Assembly: GCF_032854445.1 (NCBI RefSeq)
Contig: NC_088295.1
Location: forward strand, 35,930,510 to 35,994,509
Direction of reading: 5' to 3'
Length of the DNA stretch: 64,000 bases
Origin: Liolophura sinensis
Taxonomy: Eukaryota > Mollusca > Polyplacophora > Chitonida > Chitonidae
The notes below the pieces were generated by a model. That model ran no database searches and was not told the DNA's origin. It was given only the letters and a program-made list of their open reading frames with translations. Both the position numbers and the translations under genes were made by a program. The first letter of the stretch is position 1. The number at the start of each line of letters is the position of its first letter. Below are positions 37,554 through 51,100 of the stretch, piece by piece.

Positions 37554-39719
37554 CCTGAATCAGTGTTGAACTGAAAACATGAACAAAGAAAACTAAGTAT
37601 ATTTTCATACACAGGGACAGAGATATTTGAAAACCATTTCCATACCACAGGGAGCAGGTGGAAATAAATTTTATTTGCCCCCTAACAAATTTTACTTGGG
37701 CAAATGTTTCCATTTTCACTTATCTGTTTTGGTAAACCAGCTTTTCTTGACTTCCTCAAACTGACTAGCTGGAATAAACCTACCAACATGTGAAAATTCA
37801 ACAGGAAATATCAATTTACCACATTAGTTAAAGTGTAACCACAATAACCGGAACGTCAATATGAAATGGACACCCAATGGTTACCATGGAGGGTAGCTTA
37901 CTGAATTACAAAGAAAGTTACATGTGTCTGTCAGCCCTTCAACTCTTGAGACTATTTAGTAATGTGTGTTTCATCAGTGTACATGAATCTTATCCGGCTT
38001 TGAACCACTACTAGCCTTCCTAGAGTCCCCATTAATTTAGAATTAGTTTAGAATTGTTGTGAGCACCAAATGCAGAGTAATCCAAGTGAAATTGGACCAT
38101 ATTTACATATATATACAAAAGGAATTATTTCCAGTATGATTCTCTCTTGAGTGCAAACAGTAAAACAAAATGCATTCAATTTTTTTCTTGGAGGAAGCAT
38201 TGTAGTTTTAAGGTTTTTTGCATATCATAATAAGATTATTTTACACTATTCCTGCAATTGTTTTCACCTGTAAGAAATGGAAATTACAAAAAAGCTTCAG
38301 ATACAATAATGAAATAATCATTTCTATTTGGAGGAAACTAGTTGATTTTCATCATTTTGCCAAAATATGGGTAAATACAGGTAATGTGGCAATAAACTCC
38401 ACTCGTACACATATTAGTCCTTACCCAATTTTTACAATTATAGCAATACAACTGGGCAATTTTTTCCACAGTTTCACAGATGTTCGAACCTGTCCTGGAA
38501 ACTAGCCTGAACCAAATTAAGTCGTTTACTTCAGCATGTATCTAGCACTGTATACATTTTAAAAAAAAACCAATTCAACAGAAAGTAAAGATAGGTGACC
38601 TTTGGCCAGAATAACAATAGAACACACTTCACTGTTGAACTCATTGCTGCTAGCTCCTGCAGGAATTATGTACGTCATTTACCCTTATCTACAGCGGACA
38701 CTGAGGTTATGGACCCATCAACACTAAATAGGGCTAACCTGCTGTTATTTGAACAGCACTAGCGTTCTGTTATTTGAACATTTGTCAGCTGTTGACAAAC
38801 ATATCAAGCTGAATCAAAGATGCATCTAAACACCAATCATTCTATGAACTTTTGCTGTACCTCACTGTACATGTTCTACATGGGTACAAATGCTCAGGTC
38901 AGATATCGCGCTTGTGGTTTTCACAAAATTAGTCAAATTAAATAACTATACAACATGATGACACAACAATTATTTTTAGCTATGGTAGCATAATAAAACA
39001 TGATGCTCATATTTTATGCAATCACAAAAAGGTACCGTATCACATAAATTCTGCAACAGTGTTTAAGACTGAATATCATTTTATGTAATTCACTGCTAGT
39101 GTTAATAGCGAAAATACTGATAACGTATCTGACCACCCTTTCTCCATTTATTAGTGAAGAAATGGATAGAATAGTGGACAGTTGTAAAGACTAGTGTGAC
39201 CCTACTGTTAGTAAATGAGCTCCTTCTCAGATGTTCAATGTAAAAAGCTACATTTTCAATAAACTGACGTCACTTTAACACACCAACACCACTCTCAAGT
39301 TCCCCAATATTGGTTTTTCAATACTATGTTGTTCGTACCTTGAGTCTGTGGTATAAAAATCAAAACGCAGACAGCGTCAGGCTGCATGGACAATCAGAGT
39401 CATGTGCGATGACGACATCGAAACAGTAAAATATTCAATGCAACAACAACGTAGGCCTACTCTTTGTCGATCTCAGGTCTCGACGTTACAAGACAAAAAT
39501 CTACGCCGAAACATTTCGTAAGATATTCAATAACAAATCGAAACATTTTTACATCAACAGTAAAATGCACGACGCCATGCCATAGCAACCTCAAATGAGA
39601 CCAGACATGAAAATCTAGCAGCAGAATCAAATTGCAAAATGGATGCTGTGCCTGGGAAGCCAGAGATGCCATTATGCCAGGCATCATGGTGGCGAGCGAA
39701 CTAAAACACGCCATCATTT

Positions 39720-40420
39720 AACTTACATCACACACCTCTGCCTTATGTTCCTAAATCTTCACCTTACAGGCTACAAGTATTAAAACTCCAGAGCGTTCAA
39801 CTGTGTCAGTAAAAGTAATGAGGACGGATCACACGTGTTGTCGCCTTTCTGTGAGGACATCCGAACACGACAGCGATGGTCCGATCGGGCTTGTAACACA
39901 GGCAACAGTGGCGTGATAGACAGTCAGCTGACTGGTCCCCTAGCCTATGGATGAAGGGCTTGCGCCAAGGCTGACAGTTACGCTCTGACAAGTGCACCGG
40001 GTCGGCATAACTTTCGTTAATACCTAAATAACAGCAAAGGCGCTCTTCGAATGTGCAACTAAATCATGACCGGGTTAAAAAGAGACGGTGCTGAGACGAA
40101 AGTTCAGGGGGAGTGCAAAGAGATCCTCGTTTGCCTAAATAATCCAACATCATGAGTATATCACACTCAAGCTTCAAGTTCCGTTTTGAATTCATAAGAG
40201 ATTTGCTTGGCTTAAAAAATGCGAAAACAATTTATTACGTAGCTGAAAAGTTGATGAAAAACTGATGAAAGCAAAACATTTACTATTATGAGCTCTCCAC
40301 GCTAACAATATCAGACGTGAAGTGGCTTCAAAGGTCAAGACGACCAGCGCTAGAAAATGAAGTCCTACACGACACGCGCCGTGCTTAACACCAACCAATC
40401 CGCTATGACATCGAATAGCA
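39720..40420 (-). promoter_or_regulatory. Candidate SCD promoter and non-coding first exon
   Basis: The SCD coding exon 1 begins at a splice acceptor, so a leader exon must lie upstream. The segment 39.8-40.4 kb is visibly richer in CpG than its surroundings. On the minus strand it has GGATTGG (inverted CCAAT box, about 40396-40402) and TGACCTTTG (nuclear receptor half-site, about 40328-40336). A donor-like GAT|GTAAGTT falls at 39725-39726. CCAAT and nuclear receptor sites are known in vertebrate SCD promoters. The exon ends are guesses. Confidence 0.35.
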
Positions 40421-41459
40421 TTCTATTTTTACAACAAGGCGACATTGAGACTTAACCCCCATAGCTGAACATCCAGCTTAATATCTCTAAGCGAAACTCA
40501 AGGCAACTGATTTTAAATTTTATTCTTTCAAAGTTAAAGAGTTACATTCAGCCGTGCCGGTTTTCTTTTTATTTCTTTTTTTTTTTAAATCGCGTATACT
40601 TATAGGTCTATACATAATTTACACTGTGTAAATCAAAAGGCTTTTCTAATTCATATACTAACGATGCTTTTGTCAGTATTAATGTCTCTAAGTCATCTTA
40701 TGAGTTAACAGCGCGCAAACATTGATGATTTATCTTCTTCATGCATGGTATAGAACTAAACTTCACTGCACCAAATGCATGTCATGTATGTACGCGTCTA
40801 GTTCCTTCCAGTATAAACTTTTGGGTTATTCACGGTACAGCTGTTAATATCGTCACTATATTTGCTTTATCTTGTTGACAAAAAGATACAGGTCAGTCAC
40901 ATTGATACAGTATATGGTTGTATAATGTAGACTTATAATGATATGCATGCCTGTGGCACTGGAACCATTTCTAGGTACGCATATGTCTATGCCATATAGG
41001 CCTATACACCGTACAAAAACGATCACGCACCGTATACAAGTTTACATACATCTACCGGTAAATTGCCTACGTGATTTTACAAACATAGGCCTACACCTGT
41101 CACGATCAGAGGGCTTCAGCGTCATTTTTTCGATACTCTTCTATACATGCACTGATCAGTGGGCATATATACGTATAACCATAGAGCCCTAGCAAGTTTT
41201 TCAAAAATATGATTGTATATATATTTAGAAGTCTGTTCAGGATTTGTTTCTTTCGTCGTAAAGGTATACATCTATATAACATACGGTAGCAATAAACATA
41301 TGGCATGTATATCTTAGTCTATATTACAGATCTGACTTCATATAAACACTTTCTGGTTATTTCTTCCACGATTTCAGCTAATGCACGAAGATGTTCATCA
41401 TTAATTAAGGATTATAGTTTTCTCCATGTATTTGATTTCGAATAAACTCACGTAGGGCT

Positions 41460-41640
41460 CAGATTATTTCACTCTATAACGATCGAAGGAGATCGTGGCA
41501 TATGGATGAAGGAAACCGGACAGAGACAGGGAAAAACCGCGTCAAGCATAATAAACAATTATGAGCCCTGGAAAGCAAAGCCCAATTCAAAGTCAGTGAA
41601 GTCACGCAGCGGTAGCGAGATTTGAACACGCGAGAGTATA
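41460..41640 (-). mobile_element. Doubtful decayed SINE copy
   Basis: ATTTCACTCTATAACGATCG, GATGAAGGAAACCGGACAGA and GAGATTTGAACACGCGAG recall SINE-A core and B box. It may be another SINE. Confidence 0.35.
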
Positions 41641-42750
41641 TATAGTCAGTTAAGGAGTATAGGAATATAGCTCTGGTGTGAACAGCACAATTCAGTCATA
41701 TATAAAGTCATGCATGCAGAAATCTGTATGGTATACATGTATGTGTAACAGGTCAAGTGTAGTTTTACATGTACATGTAGAAATTCCAGAGTATAGTAGG
41801 GAGTTCAGGAAATGGGCCCAGCTGCGTGGTAGAAAACCAAATGTCCAGTGGCGGTCAGCGGACTCTCCATGTTAAATGTTAAATCAAATTTAATAGCCAC
41901 TATAAATTCATGTTAGTTTAAAGTTTATAGTCCCTGGTTGAATTTAATGAATGAAATATTTAAATATCATTTATGCCATACAAACATGTAAATAATATCT
42001 GACTTCAGTTGTTCAAATGACTACACGTCTTGCATTTGGTTATATATGTATATTGAAGTGTATCTTGGAGTTGAAGAAAAGAATCACAGGCTTAAATTAT
42101 AGAAAATTATACAAAATTAAATTTAGATAGATAGTTTTTACACCTCAATCAACTTTGTGAACAAAGCTCTTGTGAACACGTCTCCAAAAGTACCTCTAAA
42201 ACTGATGCAGGATTACAATGTGTGACTGGAACACTACACGAGCCTTGCTACCGAGCGGTTAAGTTTTGGTTGAAGCTGATGATTTCTTCGCTGAAAACAA
42301 TGTGGCATTTGGCTTGTTCAGCGTAATCAAATCAAATAATGGTTCAAATCTGAATTTGGACACCCTTTCGTTGGATTGTTTGTTTAATTATGTACATTTT
42401 CAAGAATGTTTGAGGTATACGATCGCCGTCAGTATATATACTATTGTTGAGGGAAACATTGATGCTATAAAATTAAGCACCGATCATTGCAAAGTTATAT
42501 ATGCTGCCAAACTTTGGAGGCTCGAATGAACGAACGCGAGTTTTTGATCTGAAGAACGACATTGGAATAACCTTCATATCGAATGATCTAGCAATTGAAA
42601 GGCACCCGTTTCTCGGGAGGTCCTTTTACCACGATGAAGTGAAGTAAATCTGCTCCTTCGGAGAAATATTGTATTTTCTACTGACGTTACTGCACTAAAC
42701 AAGAGTTAAAGGCACTTATGGTGCTGCAACGTCTGTCGAAAATACAAGAC

Positions 42751-42948
42751 AGGATCCATACTTATCAGAAAAAATTCACACAGCCACAATTAAAACGTTT
42801 TATTCTAGGAAGCTTAAAAATTGTACACTGATTTTTTTTTTTTACTGAAGAACAATGCACTAACCGCAATTTGGCTTCTTCCTTGTCCTGAGTTTGTCTT
42901 TTTAACCACTTGCAACTTGAAAGTTGATGGATCTATACGAGTCCATGA
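42751..42948. mobile_element. Foldback element copy 2
   Basis: Shares TTAAAACG, AGGAAGYTTARAAWTTGTAC and GCAATTTGGCTT with the copy in ECHS1 intron 2, and has GGATCCATACTTAT and GGATCTATACGAGTCC at its ends. Confidence 0.5.
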
Positions 42949-44113
42949 ACATTTACTTCAATTCCTCATGTGTAATGCATGCATATGAAGACCTATCTGT
43001 ATAGGAAAACGTGACTCGCATTCTAGTTAGAGAATAGCTGATGTACACAAAGAATCAACGTTATACAATCATGAGTACTACAATATTTTCTGTAGAACCT
43101 AATGCAATATGGTCTTTTCTGTTATATGAATTACAGAAAAGAACTAAGAAAGTATATGAAGTAGGAAATTTGGCCGGAATCATGCAAATAGAAGCGGTCA
43201 ACTGTTTTTAATGATGTTTGAAAGACGCAAGGCATGTTCTAAACGAAAGAGTGAATTCAGTATTGAAATCGTGAACCATGCTAACGTAAAGGTTGTCCAT
43301 AATAAAATATGTATCTTCGTTGCGTTTTGATTGCAAGTGTTCAAAAAGCCATCTCAACACTCTGTTCATATCTACTTACAAGAGAATTATACATACTCAT
43401 TGTAAAACTTATGACACTTAGAGTGAGGGCGTTTGGTGCTTGATACACAAGTATTTGTAGTAATAACTTGTGACTTTGATTAAAATCGTTACGCAAAACA
43501 CAGATCAGGATCCAACATATGCTAAAAGGCGGGCTATGTACACGTCACATACAGGGCCCTTCGGTATATGGCTGTCCAAGCATGGAGATATATATACGTC
43601 CATGGTCCAAGAAGGGATAATTAAAATGTTAAAACTGGAACCATTCCTTTAGTCGTAAAGTCCGGGTGAGAGGAAACCGTTTTGATATTTGTACAAATAT
43701 AGGTCCAGATAAGATGTACCATCTGAAGAGTCTGTGGTTTCCTTTAAATCCAGAGAAGGTGGGTAAATATCTTTCACAGCCTTTGCTATACATGGATAGT
43801 TTAAAGCCAGCAGATCATCAGTACACCGTTTAGTGAATAAGAAAGACTGGGCCTGCTGAGGATTACTCCTTCATAGTTTCTGCATTTAGTCGTATTCTGG
43901 GATTAAGTTTGACATAATCCCAGGTACAAGGATTTTATAGAAGAAGATCTTTGGGAACAATGAATGCTCTTGAAATCAGTACAGGGGTGTCATACATAAA
44001 AATCTTTGGCAACAAAGCTCTTGAAATCAGTTTCATGATTTATTTACATGTAATCATGTTAAGTTATATAATGATTTTTATCAAAACTTTTTTCACTAAC
44101 GATAACATGACTT

Positions 44114-44330
44114 ACCCTAAATGACCCCAAATTTTGCCCACAAAAGTGAATTTTAAAGGCAAATAAATGTCACAAAATATTATTTCTGTTTGTGAAACTT
44201 ACAATTTTCCAGTACAACATCATCCCGTGTTCCAAACAAACCTCAAAATATCTTTCTAAAATCAATAGAACTCTCAGAACCAGGAAAAATGGACAAGTTA
44301 GTAATGGACAAAATTTATGGTCATTTAGGG
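44114..44330 (+). mobile_element. MITE copy 1, with terminal inverted repeats
   Basis: It begins ACCCTAAATGACC and ends GGTCATTTAGGG, a 12-bp inverted repeat, with TA before the left end and CA after the right. The 217-bp body has no coding capacity. Confidence 0.7.
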
Positions 44331-45186
44331 CACATTTCATCAGCTGAATACTGTATTTCACCTGAAGCTTACCATTTTTCAAGTGACACATTTTGCATGA
44401 TGCTGACTGGGTCATTCACCTTATGTTATAGTGCCACTTAAGAATTTTTGTGAAGTTTGACTAAGAACCTACCAAAAAACATAAGTGTTGGTCTTAAAAA
44501 TGTCAATGTATGGTCTTCTCTGCTTCTGATGGTGCATTTTTACATATACCAAACTTTAGGTAAAATGCAGTAGCTGATGTACACACAGAATAAAGGTTAA
44601 CACACATAATCATTAGCACTAGAATATCCTCTGGAGAACTCGCTATCAGTTAATCTATAATTCTTCAGGCATACATATATTGTAAGCTTCATGCACTGGT
44701 ATAAATTATGTATAATTATATGTATACCAATATTTCACTGCCAGATCTCCAGATGCAGCAATGCGGAGAGTAGAAACATGAATACAATATTCTTCCTTAT
44801 AACTGTCACACCAACCTGACAATGATTCTTGGGGGTTGACATGCATTACAATATGATATATAGATAAATCTTTAACCCTTCTCGACAAAGGGTTAAGGAA
44901 GTGTTGATTTCTCGGATGAAGTTACAGATTGCCCTCAGACCAAGAACGTTTATATTTTTCCACAGAAATAACAAAAGCAGCGGCACTGTACATGTATAAA
45001 AATACATCAATGAATAATTTCCTTTAAAACCTGCATACATGTATAAATATAACATGAGACCAGAAACACAGTAACTGGTGTGTTTTCTATTTTTGCCATA
45101 TTATTCTCAACATTCCAACTTTTTGAAAACACCAAAAACTCAAAACAAAAAATGTATAAAATGAAGTTTTGCTTTTGCCTCTGAGT

Positions 45187-48100
45187 TCAGTCTTTAGGGC
45201 AGTTGTCCATTTGGTCTGGCTTGGCTCTCAGGAACCATTCTGTCCATGCTCCATCATACACAGCAACATCCTCCTTCCCACACAGTTCTGCTGCCAGCAC
45301 CACACAGCAGGCTGTCACACCTGAGCATACAAAGCACAGCTATAGTATTACATGACTTAGTGTCCATCACTTTAAATATTTCATATTTCCATGCTTTTCC
45401 AGGACCAAAATTCACATCTTGCAGCCTACTTGGAATAAAAAATCTATACTTGTGCAAACTTTAAGCAATATAAACCGACCATCTTAGTTGAGCTTGCACA
45501 TATACACAGTAGTACATCAAAATTCTGAATAAAAAATGTCTCCAAGAGAATGTTAACATAGTTTTATGTACCATAGCTCCAGCTGTTTTTTTTTATCAGC
45601 TCAGTGTGCCCATTTGGAGGTTAATTTCTAGACTTTTCCGTCTTCAAAAAATCTCTAACCTACCCTGTTTTTCAAAGTTACTTTTCATTCCCAATCTTTT
45701 CAGTTTCCATGGCCCCATACAAACCCTAACGATACTAGGCTTTTTTGTTTTGTTTTTGTTCTTGCTGAGTTGAGGATATTATTTTATCACAAATGGTGAG
45801 GGTGACCTTCAAGGCTATTCTTAATAAGACAATTTATGGATAGGTGACAGTCAAGAACAAGTCACTGTGCATTTCTACAAAAGTAGACCACTCTGAATTG
45901 TCAACAAATTGGACAGTTAAGTACAACTTTAGATTCAACTTGGCCAACATTATTCATAAGCTTTTTAAGACTAAAATGTATAGCTCAGGTGAGGAAATAT
46001 ATGAATTTCCAAAAAAAAAAAAAAAAATAACAATCTGTCCAGATCAGAGAACATTCCCTGAATGTGGCAAACCATGTTTATGGTTGAATTTTTCTTGAGT
46101 ACTGAGGTCACATTCATTTGTGGAGCAAGTCTAAAAAGGACTTTGCCCCGCTGGTTTACAAGATAGATTTTAGATAGTGATAATGTATACAAAGAGCTGA
46201 TGTGTGGCAAACAGAAGATTTACCTCACCTACCCCAATGCTCAAGATGTAGGACAATCTGTCTGTCAAACAAACAGACCACACAGAGGTAAATGCTCATA
46301 TCTATCATCTAATCCCTAGTCACCCAACTATTTCCCCCATGATGAAAAATAATAATGATATAAGCTCACAATTTACAGCAGAGGAATCTGTTATGAATCT
46401 CTTATGATTATGAAATCAACAAGAAATTTATTACCCTGATTTCTCAAAACTTTTCGATGTTCCAACACGTAGATAGAACAGGTAAAGGGTGGAAGTTTTT
46501 TTTTTCTTTTTTCTGGGTTGTCTATCTTCAGTCCCTTAATGCAAACACGGATACGTCCAGAAACCAAATTATGGCATAACACAGTTAACAGCATGCATAG
46601 AAAAGCTGTGACCATCGTTTACCCTATTATATCTTTCTGACATAATAAAGAGCCTTCTGATCATTCATAATATCCCTTCAGCGATAGTTTTACGTTATTG
46701 AATGAATACAGTATTCATTGTATTTTTGCATGGTGGAGAAGCGTGAACAGGCTTGTGAAAACATCAATCAATTCACCTGGGGAGAAAAATTAAGCCCCCA
46801 AACATTTGATATAAAAATGTAAGAGAGCATAACATTTCATAACGCTTATTGCCCCCAAAGATATGCCTCCAAATAATATGAGAAAATAAGATTTCGAAAA
46901 GCTAGGCCTACTCAGTGACTAACAGTTATGGTTTCACTCACTTCCTTCTCAGTTCTAATCTATATAAGTAGCTTAGAGTTACAACTACCAGCACAAGATG
47001 ATTAAATGGCATTCCTTGGATACAGTTTTGCTTAAATACAATCTCCTTTAATCTGTAATTAGTAGCTGACAAAAATGAGAACAGTACCTGATCCACAAGA
47101 GGCAATCACTGGTTTCTGCAGATCAATTTTGGCCACATCAAACAGATGTTTTAGCTCCTCTGGGCTTTTCACAGTCTTTGTCTCTGGGTCCATGATGTTC
47201 ATGAATGGGAGATTGACAGAGCCAGGGATGTGGCCCGGCTTAATATCTGGAAATTAAGGTGGAAAGGCAGTATCTGGCTATTAATTGATGATGTTTTCAT
47301 ACTTTCTTCATATTTTGATCTATCCATTAAATTGCCTTCAACTCCACATCATATTTTATGTATGCTCTTCCCAGCTTTAAATCAAAACTATAATAATTTT
47401 CTCCTTATTTAATATCATACTCAAGAATATACCACTTATGCATGATCCTGACTATGCTTAAGGGTGAAGCAAAGAGGAGGGCCAGTAATATTGGAAATCA
47501 CCACATCTGCTGGTATCTGAAAACCATTCTGACATCAAACTACAAACGATCAGTGATAAATGGCTTGTTGTCTGTTCAGTGAGGTGTACTACATGTTCAA
47601 TTTATGCTAGCATTAAGCTGGTAAATTGTATTTTCCCTCCCTTTCTGCAGTAAATTACACTATGTATTCAGCAGTGGTTTACCTCTACAGGCCTCAGTGA
47701 GGTATAATACAAGAAAATATTGACCCACATAAACATGGCCATAAAGGGTCATAGCTAGTGCTCTACTAACCTGACCAGCACAGTGATGTGGATCACACAA
47801 GTTTGCCCTACATCCTTCACACAGCCTTATTTAACCTGCACTCTGGACTAATAAACTGTCTGACACATGGTGTTTTTGTGCATTTGCAAGTGCACTACAT
47901 GGATGTTCACACATCTACATGTAAATACAAACTGCATTACTTAAATTAGGTGTCAGGCCAGCCTACATGTGATCTATTATAAGATAACATACTAGTACTG
48001 TTTGCTGAAAGCCATGCAGAGCTTCCACTTGTCCAGTTGTTATGATATGATTATCAGAAGATGATATTTTTAAATAAGTTCATCACTTAGATGCCTTGTT

Positions 48101-51100
48101 AACAGATATTTGATTGTCATAAGTTTTATGTAGGAAACAGAAAGGGTGAACATAGTACATCCCTGTTTATACATTTACAGTTTGAAAATGAGAATGTGTT
48201 CCTGGGTTGGCTATTAATGAATTTTACCAACAACCATAATCTGCATTTCCCTTACTCCAGCTGACAAAATGATGCTTGGATCTCCTTAACAGGCACATGT
48301 ACTATTATTTTAGTCCTATGATGACAGTGTAATAGTGGCTTGGGAAGGTTGTTTTCATATTGGTCTTCGAACAATTGTGAATTGTTTACACATTGTAGAA
48401 TGCTTTCTGTGCTGATGTGCAATTGCACTGAATTCGATATTCGATATTCGATATAGTCTGATTCAATACACCTAGAACACTGTAGAAAAAAGGGCGATCT
48501 TTCAGCTACACTGTTTAAATTAGTGTTAACAGTGCTCTTAACAACTTTTATCCCAATTTTCTGTGGAAGCTAGGTACATATATAGTAAGTTGACTGTGAC
48601 CTCTCTGTCATGACTTGATTTCCCCCTAATAACTGCTCCACATTGCTTGACACTGAAACTAGACCAAATCCTTCAATAAGATTTGAATATTTAATATTCT
48701 CACTGGGTGTTATTATCCTTTGCAATAAATGGCTCCAAATAATGTTTGATTTCCATAAAATTACATGTTTACTTTGTTTAATGTTTGATTTCCATAAAAT
48801 TACATGTTTACTTTGTTTAATGTTTGATTTCCATAAAATTACATGTTTACTTTGGGTAACCCAAGATCAAGTTAAAAACTTGCCAGATGCATCATACATA
48901 GGTTTTGCATATTTAAGAATTGATTTTCTTGAATCTCATTGGTTGTTTGTTTTCATGCAATAACTGCTTTAAATACTGTCTGATTTTACAAAAGTTTGTG
49001 AGCATATTTCATTGTGTCCCCCGTATCAAGCTCAATTTCATTCTGTGCCACCCATGACAAGCGGGATTTCATTGTGTGTTCCCATATCAAGCCAGATTTC
49101 ATTCTGTGTCCCCCATATCAAGCCAGATTTCATTCTGTGTCCCCCACATCCAGCCGGATTTCATTCTGTGTCCCACATATCAAGCTGAATTTCATTTTGT
49201 GTTCACCATATTAAGCCTGATTTCACTCTGTGTCCCCCATATCAAGCTAAATTCCATTTTGTGTCCTCCATATCAAGCCAAATTTCATTCTGTGTCCTCC
49301 ATGACAAGCCAGATTTCATTCTGTGTCCCCCATATCAAACTGGATTTCATTGTGTGTCAACATAATAAGCCGGATTTCATTCTGTACCCCCCCATATCAA
49401 GTCAGATTTCATTCTGTATACCCGATACCGAGTTGAAAATCAGTCTGACCCATGCATAAGTTCTGATTCTTCACTTGGACCTATCACACTTGCATGGAAT
49501 GCCAAAGCTGAAAGCAAAGCAAACATTAACTAAAACCATTCCAAAACTTCTTTTAAATTTTTTTCAGCCTGTATTTTATGTCCAAAATAAACATGATTTT
49601 TCAACCAAAGACACATTCTCACAGTAACACAGATGCTAACCCAAGATGTAAATTATGGTCCAAGGCAAAATTTCATCCAGAACAAGAATTTCATGTCAAC
49701 AAACAAAATTTCATGCAAAATAATATTTCTCTAAAGACAACTTTTTCATTCAAGAAACCGTGTGATTATCCAAGACAAACATGGCCCTCTAAAGCTACAT
49801 GTGAACTCATAAACCTTCTTTCCCACCAAAATGATTTACAGTGTATTTATTTGATTTGAGTTGTGCTTTACCCAGCACTCAAGACAACAAGCTTTTCACT
49901 TACACCGGCACTTATGGTGGACGGAAACTGGACAGGGCTCAGGGGAAACCCATCCCGGCTACATACCTGTGTCTGGAATAGTCATATGCTTTCACTTACT
50001 ATGCTTTTTTGTAGGTTATGTAAATTTTGGTTTAAATATTACATTTTTGGTAAATAAAATTACGAAATTGAGCTACCATTTCATATTTTGAAATTTATTT
50101 TTGATACAACATTCCATACACTTGATTCCTTGTTTCCGGTCAATCACCTGCCATTTTATCAATATAGATATGTTGCGGACAACGGAAAATGGCAATCTGG
50201 TTACCATGGTGACTGCAGAAATTGACAAGTGTATGGTGTGACACAGTTACCTCTGTATCTATGCATTCACCAAAACTTATAAGTGCACATAGAAAACTAA
50301 TGAACACTTGTAATCTGACACAAGGGGCATACCTATTTATAAGGCAGGAGGATTGACAATCTGGCAACCATGGCAACTGCTGGCATGGACAAATGTGAGG
50401 CACAACATCATCAAATCTAAACTTCCATGTAGCCAAATGAATTACATGTTGTATGCAAATGATGCATCATCTAACAGAGGTCCTTTCCCAAAACCCAAGG
50501 CCTATTTTCCTAACTGAACTTAGATGTTCATATCACTTCCTGACATTTTCTAGTTCGGCAATCCCTACAGTCTGGAGGATTGTACCTTTGCTGGACCACA
50601 ACTGGCTTCAGTTATACTCAAATCAGCTATTTCTATACCACAAACCTGGCAAAATTTGAATGGGCAGCCACGTTTCCTTCAATTCTGCAATTTGCTGAGG
50701 ATATGGTCAAGAAAAGTCTGATACAAGCATAACAGAAGCTGACTGTGGTAAACAAAAGTGCAATTCCTCCGGCTTGGGATTTGCCGTATGAATAAGCGTT
50801 GGTACTAAACGTTAAAGAAATTATGTGTGCCGCTAGGAAATTATATACCCAAGGTTTTGGGAATGGACTTCTGTTAGATGCTGAATCATTTGAATGAATG
50901 TCTAATTCATTAGGCTAATGTAGGTTCTCTATCTATCACACATGGATACGGACAGACAGACAGAGACTAACAAAATTGTGATAACATAATACAATCCACC
51001 TACAGTGTAGCAACAATAGAATACCTGGTCTTGGTTCTGGCGAAGTACCATTGAATCTTCCAGAAGCCCTTGCATCTACAACTTGATAATCAGCAGAAGT

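Larger units (their letters stand above)
40430..45186. other. Repeat-bearing spacer between SCD and MPST
   Basis: No gene is supported. It holds a doubtful decayed SINE-A (41460-41640), an unexplained 87-codon open stretch (42266-42529), a foldback element (42751-42948), a short direct duplication around 43945-44035 (AATCTTTGG...GCTCTTGAAATCAGT twice) and a MITE (44114-44330). The part next to 45187 is probably the MPST 3' UTR. Confidence 0.5.

Noticed and set aside
49014-49459. Frames of 66 and 127 codons giving a periodic Pro/Cys/Phe protein
   Set aside because: Produced by the 31-bp minisatellite; the 31-residue period equals three repeat units.
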